In this document: piece after piece, positions 1 through 7,537 of the stretch | How positions within the stretch are numbered: the stretch's first letter is position 1 | Layout: the number at the start of each line of letters is the position of its first letter | Assembly: GCA_026417415.1 (NCBI GenBank) | Contig: JAOADG010000014.1 | Location: 1-15,586, forward strand | From: a bacterium | GTDB lineage: Bacteria; Electryoneota; JAOADG01 | Length of the DNA stretch: 15,586 bases | Reading direction: 5' to 3' | The notes under the pieces: model-generated | The model's database searches: none | Told to the model about the DNA's origin: nothing | The model's input: the letters and a program-made list of their open reading frames with translations, nothing else | Made by a program: the position numbers and the translations under genes

Positions 1-1313
1 AAATACTGAATTGATTCTTTTGAAACCTGTTCTTGATTAATCGGTTTGTTCTTGTTCTCATTCTTGTTTTTAAACTCAATCTCTTCAATACGCTCAATAG
101 CATCCTTGTCACCTTGCTCGGCGGATTTACGATACCACTTTACTGCTTCTTTATTATCCTGTGAAACACCACGACCTTGTTCGTACATCCAACCAAGATT
201 GTATTGTGCAGTAGCATGACCTTGCTCAGCGGCTTTACGATACCATTTTACGGCTTCCGCATCATCTTGAGGAACACCACGACCTTCTGAGTACATCCAA
301 CCAAGTTCGTTTTGTGCATCAGCATTCCCTTGCTCGGCGGCTTTGCGATACCATTTTACGGCTTCTTTGTAATTCTGTTGTACATCCTTACCTTCTTCAT
401 ACAATTTTCCCAGTTGAATTTGGGCATCCGCATCCCCATTTTCTGCTCTTTTGATCAACGGTTGAAGTTTATAGTCCATCTGTTTTTGGGTTTCTGACTG
501 CTCTTGGGCAACTTGAAGCGCCATTTGAAATTCATTACAAGACGCAAAACGTTCTTGGGGCTCTTTTGCTATTGCTCGGTATAATAGGTTTACAATCCCA
601 TCCGGAATGTGCGGGTAATAGACCCGTGGGTCAGGAAGAGACGCTTTAACTATTTTTTCCATGACCAGAAACTCAGAAGAGCCATCATTTAAAGGCATTT
701 TACCAGACAGCATTTCGTACAGGGTCATTCCCAACGAATAGATATCCGAACGGACATCCACCGCTTTTCCTAATACTTGCTCGGGTGACATATAGAACAA
801 GGTCCCTAACTTAGTCCCCGTCTTGGTATGGACATGTGAGCCGGATAACTTCGCTATCCCAAAATCCATCATCTTTACTTCATCTTTGGGAGTTACCATG
901 ATGTTGGAGGGTTTTAGATCCCGATGAATAACCCCTTGCTGGTGGGCATAGTGTACCGCATCTAAAATTTGGTAGAAAATCGGCAACGCTCGTTCGTAAG
1001 GAATTGGTCCCACTTCTTGACCAATCATTGTGTCCAAGGTGCGACCCTCAATGTATTCCATTACCAATGCCAATTGATCGCCCACCTGCGCGGTTCGGTA
1101 AAGTTGCACGATGTTGGGATGACGCAACTTTTCTAACACTTGTGCCTCTTGACGGAATCGCTCCAATACTTGCACATTGGAGGTCAAATTTGATTGCAGC
1201 ACTTTCAGCGCTACGATGTTCCCCAATTGGATATCGCGTGCCAAATACACTACCCCCATTCCCCCTTCACCCAATTTTTTCAATATTTCGTATCGCTCAA
1301 ATTGTTGTATCAT
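1..1313 (-). CDS. Hanks-type Ser/Thr protein kinase with C-terminal Sel1 repeats (3' end outside window)
   Basis: A predicted cytoplasmic protein kinase that phosphorylates Ser/Thr residues; 437 residues are visible with no stop before the left edge, so the C-terminus is missing. Kinase domain about 8-270: glycine loop GEGGMG (15-20), ATP lysine K37, catalytic HRD (130-132) with KPSN, DFG (150-152), Thr-rich activation loop, SPE (176-178). Three Sel1/TPR-like repeats of 36 residues follow (about 294-401, pattern AxAQxxLGWMYxxGRGV), then a Lys/Asn-rich stretch. No transmembrane helix lies between kinase and repeats, unlike the related kinase at 10361-11977, so the Sel1 array should be cytoplasmic and may recruit partners. 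ATG at 1313 follows a GAGGGG ribosome site. It is 16 bp downstream of the FHA-ABC exporter gene, making that FHA protein a candidate substrate or partner (inference). Confidence 0.93.
   Translation of the reverse strand, partial: MIQQFERYEILKKLGEGGMGVVYLARDIQLGNIVALKVLQSNLTSNVQVLERFRQEAQVLEKLRHPNIVQLYRTAQVGDQLALVMEYIEGRTLDTMIGQEVGPIPYERALPIFYQILDAVHYAHQQGVIHRDLKPSNIMVTPKDEVKMMDFGIAKLSGSHVHTKTGTKLGTLFYMSPEQVLGKAVDVRSDIYSLGMTLYEMLSGKMPLNDGSSEFLVMEKIVKASLPDPRVYYPHIPDGIVNLLYRAIAKEPQERFASCNEFQMALQVAQEQSETQKQMDYKLQPLIKRAENGDADAQIQLGKLYEEGKDVQQNYKEAVKWYRKAAEQGNADAQNELGWMYSEGRGVPQDDAEAVKWYRKAAEQGHATAQYNLGWMYEQGRGVSQDNKEAVKWYRKSAEQGDKDAIERIEEIEFKNKNENKNKPINQEQVSKESIQY
111..434 (-). repeat. Three tandem 108-bp Sel1-coding repeats (kinase 1)
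   Basis: Tandem DNA units of 108 bp, each encoding one 36-residue Sel1 repeat. The two better-matched units lie around 111-326 and the first, more diverged, at about 327-434. A 37-bp stretch at 165-201 is identical to one at 10463-10499 in the Sel1 array of the second kinase, so the two arrays are closely related at DNA level. Confidence 0.85.
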
Positions 1314-1329
1314 TGACCCCTCTTAAGGA

Positions 1330-3630
1330 TTATTTCTTTTTTAGTAGTTTTAGAGTAATCTCCAAATACACCACCAACCAAATCACCAATGCTCCGATAT
1401 CCAACCATAGATTGCCACTCTTCAAACCAAACGTTTCGGTTAATGAAGATGTTGCTTGGGCAGTTTGAATGGGTTCTACCGCTCGATCCGCAATCGCCAT
1501 CACCGCTTCAAAACCCCACCTAGAGGGCATAGCAGCTGCCAAAACTTTGACCAATCCATTCATTTCATTTAACGTCACCATCAACCCCCCTAAAACCACC
1601 TGAGGAATAAGCATTATTGGGATAAATGCCATTGCTGCCGCTACCGTGCTGGAGATGGCTGAAATCAACAAACCCAACGCAGTCCCACACAAACTCACTA
1701 AAAACAGCACACCCAATAAACCCAACCAGTTTCCCGACAAGTCACAACTTCCATAAGTGATCGCAAGTAATAAAATACACTGAATCAAATTCAAGATGGA
1801 CAAAGTGAATACTTTTGAAAAAAGATAAGTCCCAACCGTTAAAAATACTTTTCGCTCCCGTTGATAAATGGCACGTTCACCCACCAACTCTCTTGCAGCA
1901 TTGGAAGCACCAAACCAAATAGCAGAGATGACCAATAAAAACAAAGGAGTAACCATGGGGAATGGTTTGGTGGGAGATGCTTCTACTCCACTAAACACCA
2001 AAGCGATCAACAAACCAATGATAGGAGCTTGAAACAAAAGTATGGCGGTAAGTAAGGTATCACGAAATTTTACTTCAAAATTTCTTTCTATTAGCACCTC
2101 AACCTGCTTACTGTCATCCGTTTTCTTTGGTGTAGGAGCAACCACTCCCGACGGGGTTTGTTTGTATTGGGACCATTGCTGAAGAGGTTGATGTACATAG
2201 GTTTGAAAGAAAGTAGAGGTTTTATACTTTTCTTTCCAATAGCTACTCTTTTGAGTTTTTAATTTTTCAAAAATTTGCTCTGGTTCGCTAACTTCAAAAT
2301 AGTTGCACACTTGATTTGCGGGCCCATAATACGCCAGCATCCCCCCTTCCGCCATCACAATAATTTTATCCAAGTAACGAAAATTCTTTTCTGTAATGTT
2401 GTGCGTGGTGAGCACTACGGTAATTCCACTGTCCGCCAGTTTTCTCAGCAGTTTCATCACATCCGCATCACTCTTGGGGTCTAACCCCGAACACGGTTCA
2501 TCCAAAAACATCACCAAAGGGTCTGCTACTAACTCTTGGGCTAAATTCACACGCTTGCGCTGACCTCCGGAGATCCCCTTTTTTTCGGGAGTACCAATGG
2601 GAACATTACGCGATGCAGTTAAATCCAACTCTTTCAGTGTTTTTTCTAACAGTTGTTTGCGCTCATCGGAGTTTAGATCGGGGTAACGCAAACGAATGGC
2701 ATAATTCAAACTCCCTTCCACGGTCAACTCGCGATGGATAATGTCATCCTGGGGTACATATCCCAGCAATCCCTTGAAAATTTCTAAATTCTTATGTAAG
2801 TTGATTCCATTGATGTACACGTTCCCTTCGCTGGGTTGAAGTTCACCGTTGATGGCAAGCATCAAAGTGGTTTTTCCTGCTCCCGAGGGGCCAATCAACC
2901 CCACAAACTCGGAGGGACCAACCGCTAAGGTAATATCCTGGAGCAAAGTTTTAGAATGACCTTGATTGGTAACGGTTAGCGAAAGATTTTTCACTTCTAT
3001 GGTGGCACGACCGCTTTTAATCCGTTCTTGCTCAAGCAGTTGAGGCGCTTCTTTCACTGCAAACAGTTGCACCAAATTGCCCGCTAACACAATTTGATTT
3101 TGGGGAGTGATCACACTTTCCGTGATGCGTTTTCCATCCACAAAGGTACCATTGGTACTTTGTAAATCTCGCAGCACCCATTGACCTTCCGATTGGAACA
3201 CTTCTGCGTGTTTTCTGGACACACGTGGGTGCGTAATCACGATGTCGTTTGTATTATCTCGCCCAATGGTATAATGCGTTTTTTTGCCTTGTACAATATC
3301 AAAAGTAAACACTGAGCGACTTTGAAACGGACTTTTTTGCGGTAGCAATTCTTCATAAGGTAGATTAATCCACTGAATCAATATCGGATGCTTCCAGTCC
3401 AGTGCAACTTGATTGGCAAACATGATCACATCCCCCAACTGAATGGGAGTAGGCGTTTTGGGGGTTAAGCGTTGGTGATTGTGAAACGTGCCATTGGAAG
3501 ACCCCACATCCTCAAGAAGCAATCCACGTAAGGTTTTATGCAAGATAGCGTGATGATTGCTTACCATAGGATGTTGGAGAACCAAGTCGTTGTCTGGATT
3601 GCGTCCAATGGTGAGTCGGTTTGGGTGCAT
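1330..3630 (-). CDS. FHA-FHA-ABC exporter (Rv1747-like, ABC-2/ABCG-type half-transporter)
   Basis: A 766-residue membrane exporter subunit combining two phospho-Thr-reading domains with a complete half ABC transporter. FHA1 about 6-70 (GR 9-10, S24-x2-H27, NG 46-47). FHA2 about 118-185 (GR 123-124, S138-x2-H141, NG 160-161). Nucleotide-binding domain about 210-440: Walker A GPSGAGKT (247-254), Q-loop Q294, signature SGGQ (354-357), Walker B ending FLDEP (375-379), H-loop H410. ABC-2 membrane domain about 525-765 with roughly six hydrophobic segments. This order matches Mycobacterium tuberculosis Rv1747, whose FHA domains respond to a neighbouring kinase; a kinase lies 16 bp downstream here too. 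Substrate is unknown; cell-wall or lipid components would be an analogy only. ATG at 3630 has a GAGGGA ribosome site, 9 bp after the DUF2569-like gene. Confidence 0.95.
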   Translation of the reverse strand: MHPNRLTIGRNPDNDLVLQHPMVSNHHAILHKTLRGLLLEDVGSSNGTFHNHQRLTPKTPTPIQLGDVIMFANQVALDWKHPILIQWINLPYEELLPQKSPFQSRSVFTFDIVQGKKTHYTIGRDNTNDIVITHPRVSRKHAEVFQSEGQWVLRDLQSTNGTFVDGKRITESVITPQNQIVLAGNLVQLFAVKEAPQLLEQERIKSGRATIEVKNLSLTVTNQGHSKTLLQDITLAVGPSEFVGLIGPSGAGKTTLMLAINGELQPSEGNVYINGINLHKNLEIFKGLLGYVPQDDIIHRELTVEGSLNYAIRLRYPDLNSDERKQLLEKTLKELDLTASRNVPIGTPEKKGISGGQRKRVNLAQELVADPLVMFLDEPCSGLDPKSDADVMKLLRKLADSGITVVLTTHNITEKNFRYLDKIIVMAEGGMLAYYGPANQVCNYFEVSEPEQIFEKLKTQKSSYWKEKYKTSTFFQTYVHQPLQQWSQYKQTPSGVVAPTPKKTDDSKQVEVLIERNFEVKFRDTLLTAILLFQAPIIGLLIALVFSGVEASPTKPFPMVTPLFLLVISAIWFGASNAARELVGERAIYQRERKVFLTVGTYLFSKVFTLSILNLIQCILLLAITYGSCDLSGNWLGLLGVLFLVSLCGTALGLLISAISSTVAAAMAFIPIMLIPQVVLGGLMVTLNEMNGLVKVLAAAMPSRWGFEAVMAIADRAVEPIQTAQATSSLTETFGLKSGNLWLDIGALVIWLVVYLEITLKLLKKK

Positions 3631-3639
3631 GGACTTCCC

Positions 3640-4203
3640 TCAATTCACAAATGTTGCTTTCACACGCTTGGATTTTAGAATGTAGATAATTAAAGATATA
3701 TCTATTAGAAATGCTCCAAATAGTAACTCTAATTCAACTCCACCTTCAAGAAAATTTAAAATTTCTGGATCTGATTGTTGAATCACATAAAAGAAAAATG
3801 AAGAAAATATGCTTAACAAGATAGTTATTAGATAAAAAGTGATAAATAACTTCTGTTCTCTTAAGAAAAATAGAAGAGTAAGAATTTGTAAAGTTATAAA
3901 TATAACGCCGTTGATTATTGAAAGTGCTAAATAACCCTTAACCGATTCCGCAATAGACGGCTTAGAAAAATCTGTAATATCAAAAATAAATTGAATTATT
4001 AAAAATAATAGACCTGAAATTAAGTAAATTGCTATAAGGATCAGCCAACCTCCAATCCCTTTTAAATTATTCTTAGGTACTTCAGGAACGGTTGATTGTT
4101 CAATCACTCGTTGTAATTGTTCTTTCACAGTAAGGACTTGTCCACAATTGGGACAAAAAGATACATTTGATTGAATTTCAAAATTGCATTTAGGACATTG
4201 CAT
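3640..4203 (-). CDS. Zinc-ribbon, DUF2569-like multi-pass membrane protein
   Basis: A 187-residue protein of unknown function. Residues 1-20 form a zinc ribbon with two CPxC-type pairs (CPKC at 3-6, CPNC at 17-20). A GIGGWL motif near residue 50 opens the membrane part, which has about four hydrophobic segments (around 50-73, 91-113, 117-142, 160-175). GIGGWL at the first helix is typical of DUF2569 proteins, which is the basis of the family call. The start is well supported: ATG at 4203 with a full AGGAGG six bases upstream. Base composition is markedly AT-rich (10 G/C in the 60 bp 3961-4020), like the motor pair upstream and unlike the exporter downstream, suggesting shared foreign origin or different selection. 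It sits directly after the LEA remnant at 4236-4343. Confidence 0.75.
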   Translation of the reverse strand: MQCPKCNFEIQSNVSFCPNCGQVLTVKEQLQRVIEQSTVPEVPKNNLKGIGGWLILIAIYLISGLLFLIIQFIFDITDFSKPSIAESVKGYLALSIINGVIFITLQILTLLFFLREQKLFITFYLITILLSIFSSFFFYVIQQSDPEILNFLEGGVELELLFGAFLIDISLIIYILKSKRVKATFVN

Positions 4204-4235
4204 CTTTGCCTCCTAATTCAAATAATTTCAATTGA

Positions 4236-4343
4236 CTATTTCCCCAATAACTGCTCAAGCCCGTCTTGCAAAGCATCCCCTTTCCAATGGATCGGGACCT
4301 CCGTCCGAAAGGATGCAACCTTTACCAAAGCACTCCCTTCAAA
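4236..4343 (-). pseudogene. Remnant of a LEA14-like gene 3' end
   Basis: This 108-bp stretch matches, without gaps, the last 36 codons (including stop) of the LEA-like lipoprotein gene at 6653-6760. By hand count about 87 of 108 bases agree, and 45 of the 46 bases 4297-4342 are identical. Read on the minus strand it gives EGSALVKVASFRTEVP, then HWKGDALQDGLEQLLGK and TAG, against EGSALVKVASFRTEVP, YLKGNAVQDGLKQLFGK and TAA in the intact gene. A TGA lies in frame at 4362-4364 and no start or body precedes it, so it is a relic and not a gene. It begins about 25 bp after the stop of the MotB/ZorB-like gene and ends 32 bp before the DUF2569-like gene. Confidence 0.85.
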
Positions 4344-4367
4344 TCTAAAGGTCAAAAAAACTCAATT

Positions 4368-5078
4368 TTATTTGTTCGTACTTTCAATTTTATTCAGAAC
4401 TTCGCGAATCTTTGCTTCTGCATTGGTAATAATTCTAAATTCAACTCGTTTCGATCTTTCAAAATCCTCTTTTCCATCTTTTGTCCTCTTTCTTCTGCTA
4501 AACGAAAGACCATTTGCTGATATTTTTCCTTGTAACCATTTACTTTGTTCAACAGGCAAATTCAAACGAAGTAAAAAATCTAAGATACTTCTTGTTCTAC
4601 TTTGTGACAAAGCCATATTATATTGATACCGCTTGATACTATCTGTTTCCGACTTCCACAACGAGTTAGTATGTCCCTCTATTCTAATTTCTACAATGTC
4701 CAGTTTATATTTGTAAAGAACATCTACAAATAGTGGAAAAAATTCTTTTAATATCTCTCGTACCGTTTTTCTTACTTCATCTTTTCCGGTTTCGAAAATA
4801 AAATCGGGATGATTAAACACTATTGATAAAGAATCTCTATCAATAACAGCTTCCCAAACCTTTAGTTTTTGACCTAACGCTGTGTTTAAATTTGTATATA
4901 TACTATCTCGTGTTTCATTATAGGCAGAAAGAATATTGTGTATATCTCTTTCTCGTGCTTTCATTCGAATGATATTGTATGAAGTAAGAAGCAAAAAAAC
5001 TACCAGAAGCCCCATTGCTACATCGGTGAAATGTAACCAGATGTTTTGATTGCTTTGTTTACTTTTTGCGATGATCAT
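4368..5078 (-). CDS. ZorB/MotB-like motor stator protein with OmpA-like domain
   Basis: Predicted B subunit of an ion-driven inner-membrane motor, 236 residues. A short cytoplasmic N-terminus leads into one helix (about 18-35) that begins FTDVAMGLL; D19 sits where MotB-type proteins carry the ion-binding aspartate. A helical linker follows, then an OmpA-like peptidoglycan-binding domain (about 90-216) with IEGHTNS (133-139), LSQSRTRS (157-164) and RSKRVEFRI (208-216). The usual GHTD aspartate is replaced by N, while the LSxxR arginine (R161) is kept. I chose ATG at 5078, with GGAG nine bases upstream, over a TTG five codons earlier. The gene overlaps the A subunit by 20 bp, implying translational coupling. 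The pairing with a long-tailed MotA-like partner resembles Zorya ZorAB, but a generic MotB/ExbD-OmpA protein is possible. Strongly AT-rich. Confidence 0.85.
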   Translation of the reverse strand: MIIAKSKQSNQNIWLHFTDVAMGLLVVFLLLTSYNIIRMKARERDIHNILSAYNETRDSIYTNLNTALGQKLKVWEAVIDRDSLSIVFNHPDFIFETGKDEVRKTVREILKEFFPLFVDVLYKYKLDIVEIRIEGHTNSLWKSETDSIKRYQYNMALSQSRTRSILDFLLRLNLPVEQSKWLQGKISANGLSFSRRKRTKDGKEDFERSKRVEFRIITNAEAKIREVLNKIESTNK

Positions 5079-6624
5079 TGTAATTATCTCCAAATATTAA
5101 CTGATGAAGTAAGGTTCGTCTTGGTGGATGGGTAATTTTTCCGATCTCATCTTTCAATTCTTCAATATTTACTAACATCGTTCTAATTACACCAATAGCT
5201 TCTTTGTTTTGTAATGTCAAGAAGGGTTCTAGTAATTTACATATCGTACGGATTATAATTTCGATTTTGTCCAAAGAAGTTTCAATAGACTTAGCTTGAT
5301 CATTTGAAATAGCACATTTAGCTACTATATCTGATATACTATTTATACTTTCTAATAACTGCTTATTATATTCATGGTTTTGATTTTGTATGTCTTGAAC
5401 TATTTTATTAAGATTATTGTTCAAATTTTCAATATATTGATAGATCTGTTGTAATAAATCTTGATTTGCACCCTGAAGCTTTTGAGCCGTATCAGATAAT
5501 AAAGTTTCGTAGGTTTGGTTTTGATTTTGTAAACTTTGAACGATTTCGCGAAGTTCCTTAACCCTACTTCCCCAAAAGTCCTGGCTTTCATTTAAAAAAT
5601 TTTTATTTGCATTCTGTAGATCTTGTATTGTACGAGTAAGAAAAGCTTGATAATCTTCTCCTTGTTGATGTATTACAGTACTTAGAGTTCGTTCTAAGTT
5701 AGATGTTGAGTTTTGAAATTCTTTTATAACACCATCAATGTTCTGTACAAAAGTTGTAGTATAATTTTGAACCTGATTCAAAAGTTGGTTAGTAGAAGTA
5801 ACATTCTTGTCCACATCAACAAGTAAGTTTTTGATGTATTGAATAGTATCTTGATAAGTTGAATTCATGGTTTGAGTAATCCCTTCCACCTTTTTGAGCA
5901 CAGATGTGACTTCATTTTGGATCTGCGGGAGTGAACTATTCAGTTGAGTGATAACGTTCTCGTGTCGATCCAAAATTCGATCAAACCGGTCTTGGGCACT
6001 TTTTGCTTTTTCTGTCGCAGTATTTAACCTTTCTTGAAAACTTTTATAAAAATCCCTTTCAAGCTTTAACTCACTCGTAAGTACTTTCATTTGAGACGAC
6101 AGCTCCGTTATATTTTTAGTAAAAGTAACTAACGATGAAGAAAACTGTTTAAAATTGTCTCCAAATTGTACTTGAACACGCTCGTTAAATTTCTCTACTA
6201 CTTTTTCTAATGCTTCAACATTTTTATTGGACAAATCGTTTAACACATTGACAAATGAACTTTCAATTCTCTTTTGTGTATCTAAAAGCTCTTTTAACAT
6301 TTCTATTGATGATTCTTGTAGTTCATCTTCATTGTCAATTTTTTGATCCACTTTTTTGAATATTCTTACATACATTCCAAAAAACAAACCGATTATTGAT
6401 GTGATAAATGCTAACTTAAAACTTTCTATCATTAAACGAATTTGATTTTCTATATTATCACTACTTGTGTCAAAATAGTATAATGCAAGAGTAATCCCCA
6501 AAAAAGTACCTAAAATCCCAATCACTGCATTAACATTGATAAGAGTGGATTTATCCCATTTTTTCCAAAACCGAAAAGTAACCAACATGTTTATCAAAGC
6601 AAAAATAACGATAATTACATACAT
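5059..6624 (-). CDS. ZorA/MotA-like motor protein with long coiled-coil tail
   Basis: Predicted A subunit of an ion-driven motor, 521 residues. Three hydrophobic segments at about 2-18, 31-50 and 68-88; the second holds GILGTFLGITLAL (36-48) and the third AFITSIIGLFFGMY (72-85), matching the MotA/TolQ/ExbB proton-channel fold. After residue 90 comes a cytoplasmic tail of some 370 residues that is almost wholly helical/coiled-coil, rich in Q, N, K, E, S and T, ending in a short basic tail. Known ZorA proteins combine this MotA-like channel with a long helical intracellular tail thought to transmit signals to effectors; TolQ and ExbB lack such a tail. ATG at 6624 has a perfect AGGAGG five bases upstream. 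It starts 28 bp after the LEA-like gene and overlaps the OmpA-like partner by 20 bp. GC is very low (14 G/C in the 60 bp 5341-5400). No ZorC, ZorD or ZorE is present. Confidence 0.85.
   Translation of the reverse strand: MYVIIVIFALINMLVTFRFWKKWDKSTLINVNAVIGILGTFLGITLALYYFDTSSDNIENQIRLMIESFKLAFITSIIGLFFGMYVRIFKKVDQKIDNEDELQESSIEMLKELLDTQKRIESSFVNVLNDLSNKNVEALEKVVEKFNERVQVQFGDNFKQFSSSLVTFTKNITELSSQMKVLTSELKLERDFYKSFQERLNTATEKAKSAQDRFDRILDRHENVITQLNSSLPQIQNEVTSVLKKVEGITQTMNSTYQDTIQYIKNLLVDVDKNVTSTNQLLNQVQNYTTTFVQNIDGVIKEFQNSTSNLERTLSTVIHQQGEDYQAFLTRTIQDLQNANKNFLNESQDFWGSRVKELREIVQSLQNQNQTYETLLSDTAQKLQGANQDLLQQIYQYIENLNNNLNKIVQDIQNQNHEYNKQLLESINSISDIVAKCAISNDQAKSIETSLDKIEIIIRTICKLLEPFLTLQNKEAIGVIRTMLVNIEELKDEIGKITHPPRRTLLHQLIFGDNYNDHRKK
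5088..5091 (-). promoter_or_regulatory. Ribosome-binding site deciding the MotB/ZorB-like start
   Basis: GGAG on the minus strand, nine bases before ATG at 5078 and inside the end of the upstream gene. It favours the ATG over the TTG at 5093, which has no comparable site. Confidence 0.65.
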
Positions 6625-6652
6625 TATTTCCTCCTAATCTTTATTTTACTTT

Positions 6653-6760
6653 TTACTTCCCAAACAACTGCTTTAACCCATCTTGCACCGCATTGCCTTT
6701 TAGGTAGATGGGCACCTCCGTCCGAAAGGATGCAACCTTTACCAAAGCACTGCCTTCAAT
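6653..6760 (-). repeat. Direct repeat copy A (intact LEA gene 3' end) bracketing the motor pair
   Basis: The final 36 codons of the LEA-like gene; the partner copy is 4236-4343 in the same orientation. The copies lie 2417 bp apart, start to start, and enclose only the ZorA/ZorB-like pair. Confidence 0.85.
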
Positions 6761-7537
6761 TAGGTAAGTGTACCCTTTTTCACGTAAAATACCTGAAAAA
6801 AGCACGCCTAAAGCATCTTTTGTGCTAACATCAAATTGGTAATCATTGTTTACTTGTTTCCCTGCCGTAAGTTGAATAGGGTGTTTGCTTTCAATCATTC
6901 CCACAGGGTTGTTATTCACAAGTACCTTGCATCGTAGCGAATCAATTTCAATCTCAAACGGGTATGGGTTTTCTAACACCACCGTAGCAGCAAACTGATG
7001 TTTTTCCAATCCTACTTTCTCAATTCGTACCTTTTCCAGTTTCGGTGAAAACTTTTTCAATTCCTCTTTTGCCCATTTTTGGAATTCTTTGTAAAGGGCA
7101 TACTTGGTTTTAGAAGTCATGGAAAACGTATGTTGAAAAATCCATTTTCTAACCGTTATCTTTGCAGGAATGCGCACCTCTACCGTATCCATTTTTAGTA
7201 ATGCTGATTTCCAGTTTTCCCAATATGCAGAGGTGATGGTAAAAGGAATTTGAAGGGTAAATTTACTTTTACTAGGAATATTCTGTTTCTGCTCCCATTT
7301 TCCACTCCCACAAGGTTTCCCATCTAAAACAATCTGGTATTCTAATTTAGTAAGGGTGGTCCCTATCCGATTTGGGTTTTCAAATTCACCGGTAACCAGA
7401 ACAGAAAGAGAGTCCTTGGATAGTTGCAGTAAATCAATGGCTTGTATTTGGTGAAATTTTGGTGCTTTGGGTTTCAAACACCCTAAGGAATAGCATCCAA
7501 AAAAGACGATTACAACTAAAAGTTTAGATGACTTCAT
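6653..7537 (-). CDS. Tandem LEA14/WHy-domain lipoprotein
   Basis: A 294-residue predicted envelope lipoprotein. The N-terminus has a basic start, hydrophobic core and Cys at 15 and 20; the SLGC at 17-20 is a plausible though non-standard lipobox. Two LEA14/WHy-type beta domains follow: about 28-145 (VTGEFENPNRIG, conserved FxNPN-like turn) and about 165-285 (TVVLENPYPFEIEID, VNNNPVG). This family is linked to desiccation and stress tolerance in plants, and secreted WHy proteins in bacteria are found near envelope and export genes; the molecular role here is unknown. The start ATG overlaps the M48 peptidase stop in an ATGA tetranucleotide, with AAGGAG just upstream, so the two are probably translationally coupled. 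Its last 108 bp are duplicated at 4236-4343 on the far side of the motor pair. Confidence 0.85.
   Translation of the reverse strand: MKSSKLLVVIVFFGCYSLGCLKPKAPKFHQIQAIDLLQLSKDSLSVLVTGEFENPNRIGTTLTKLEYQIVLDGKPCGSGKWEQKQNIPSKSKFTLQIPFTITSAYWENWKSALLKMDTVEVRIPAKITVRKWIFQHTFSMTSKTKYALYKEFQKWAKEELKKFSPKLEKVRIEKVGLEKHQFAATVVLENPYPFEIEIDSLRCKVLVNNNPVGMIESKHPIQLTAGKQVNNDYQFDVSTKDALGVLFSGILREKGYTYLIEGSALVKVASFRTEVPIYLKGNAVQDGLKQLFGK

Noticed and set aside
111-434. Regularly spaced repeats resembling a CRISPR array
   Set aside because: The 108-bp period is open in the kinase frame and codes Sel1 repeats; there are no short palindromic repeats with unique spacers. The same holds for 10409-10837.
1004-1468. 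Plus-strand open frame of 154 codons
   Set aside because: It crosses the ends of two well-supported minus-strand genes, has no recognisable domain and is a shadow.
4236-4343. Attachment site of an integrative element
   Set aside because: Direct repeats at a gene 3' end would fit, but no integrase lies between them and the copies are only about 81% identical, so recombination or paralogue decay is more likely.
4171-4626. Plus-strand open frame of 151 codons over the LEA remnant and motor gene end
   Set aside because: It lies opposite two real genes and the relic, with no family motif and no suitable ribosome site.
4368-6624. Complete Zorya defence system
   Set aside because: Only ZorA/ZorB-like proteins are present. 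No ZorC (EH signature), ZorD (helicase-nuclease) or ZorE (HNH) is visible in the window.
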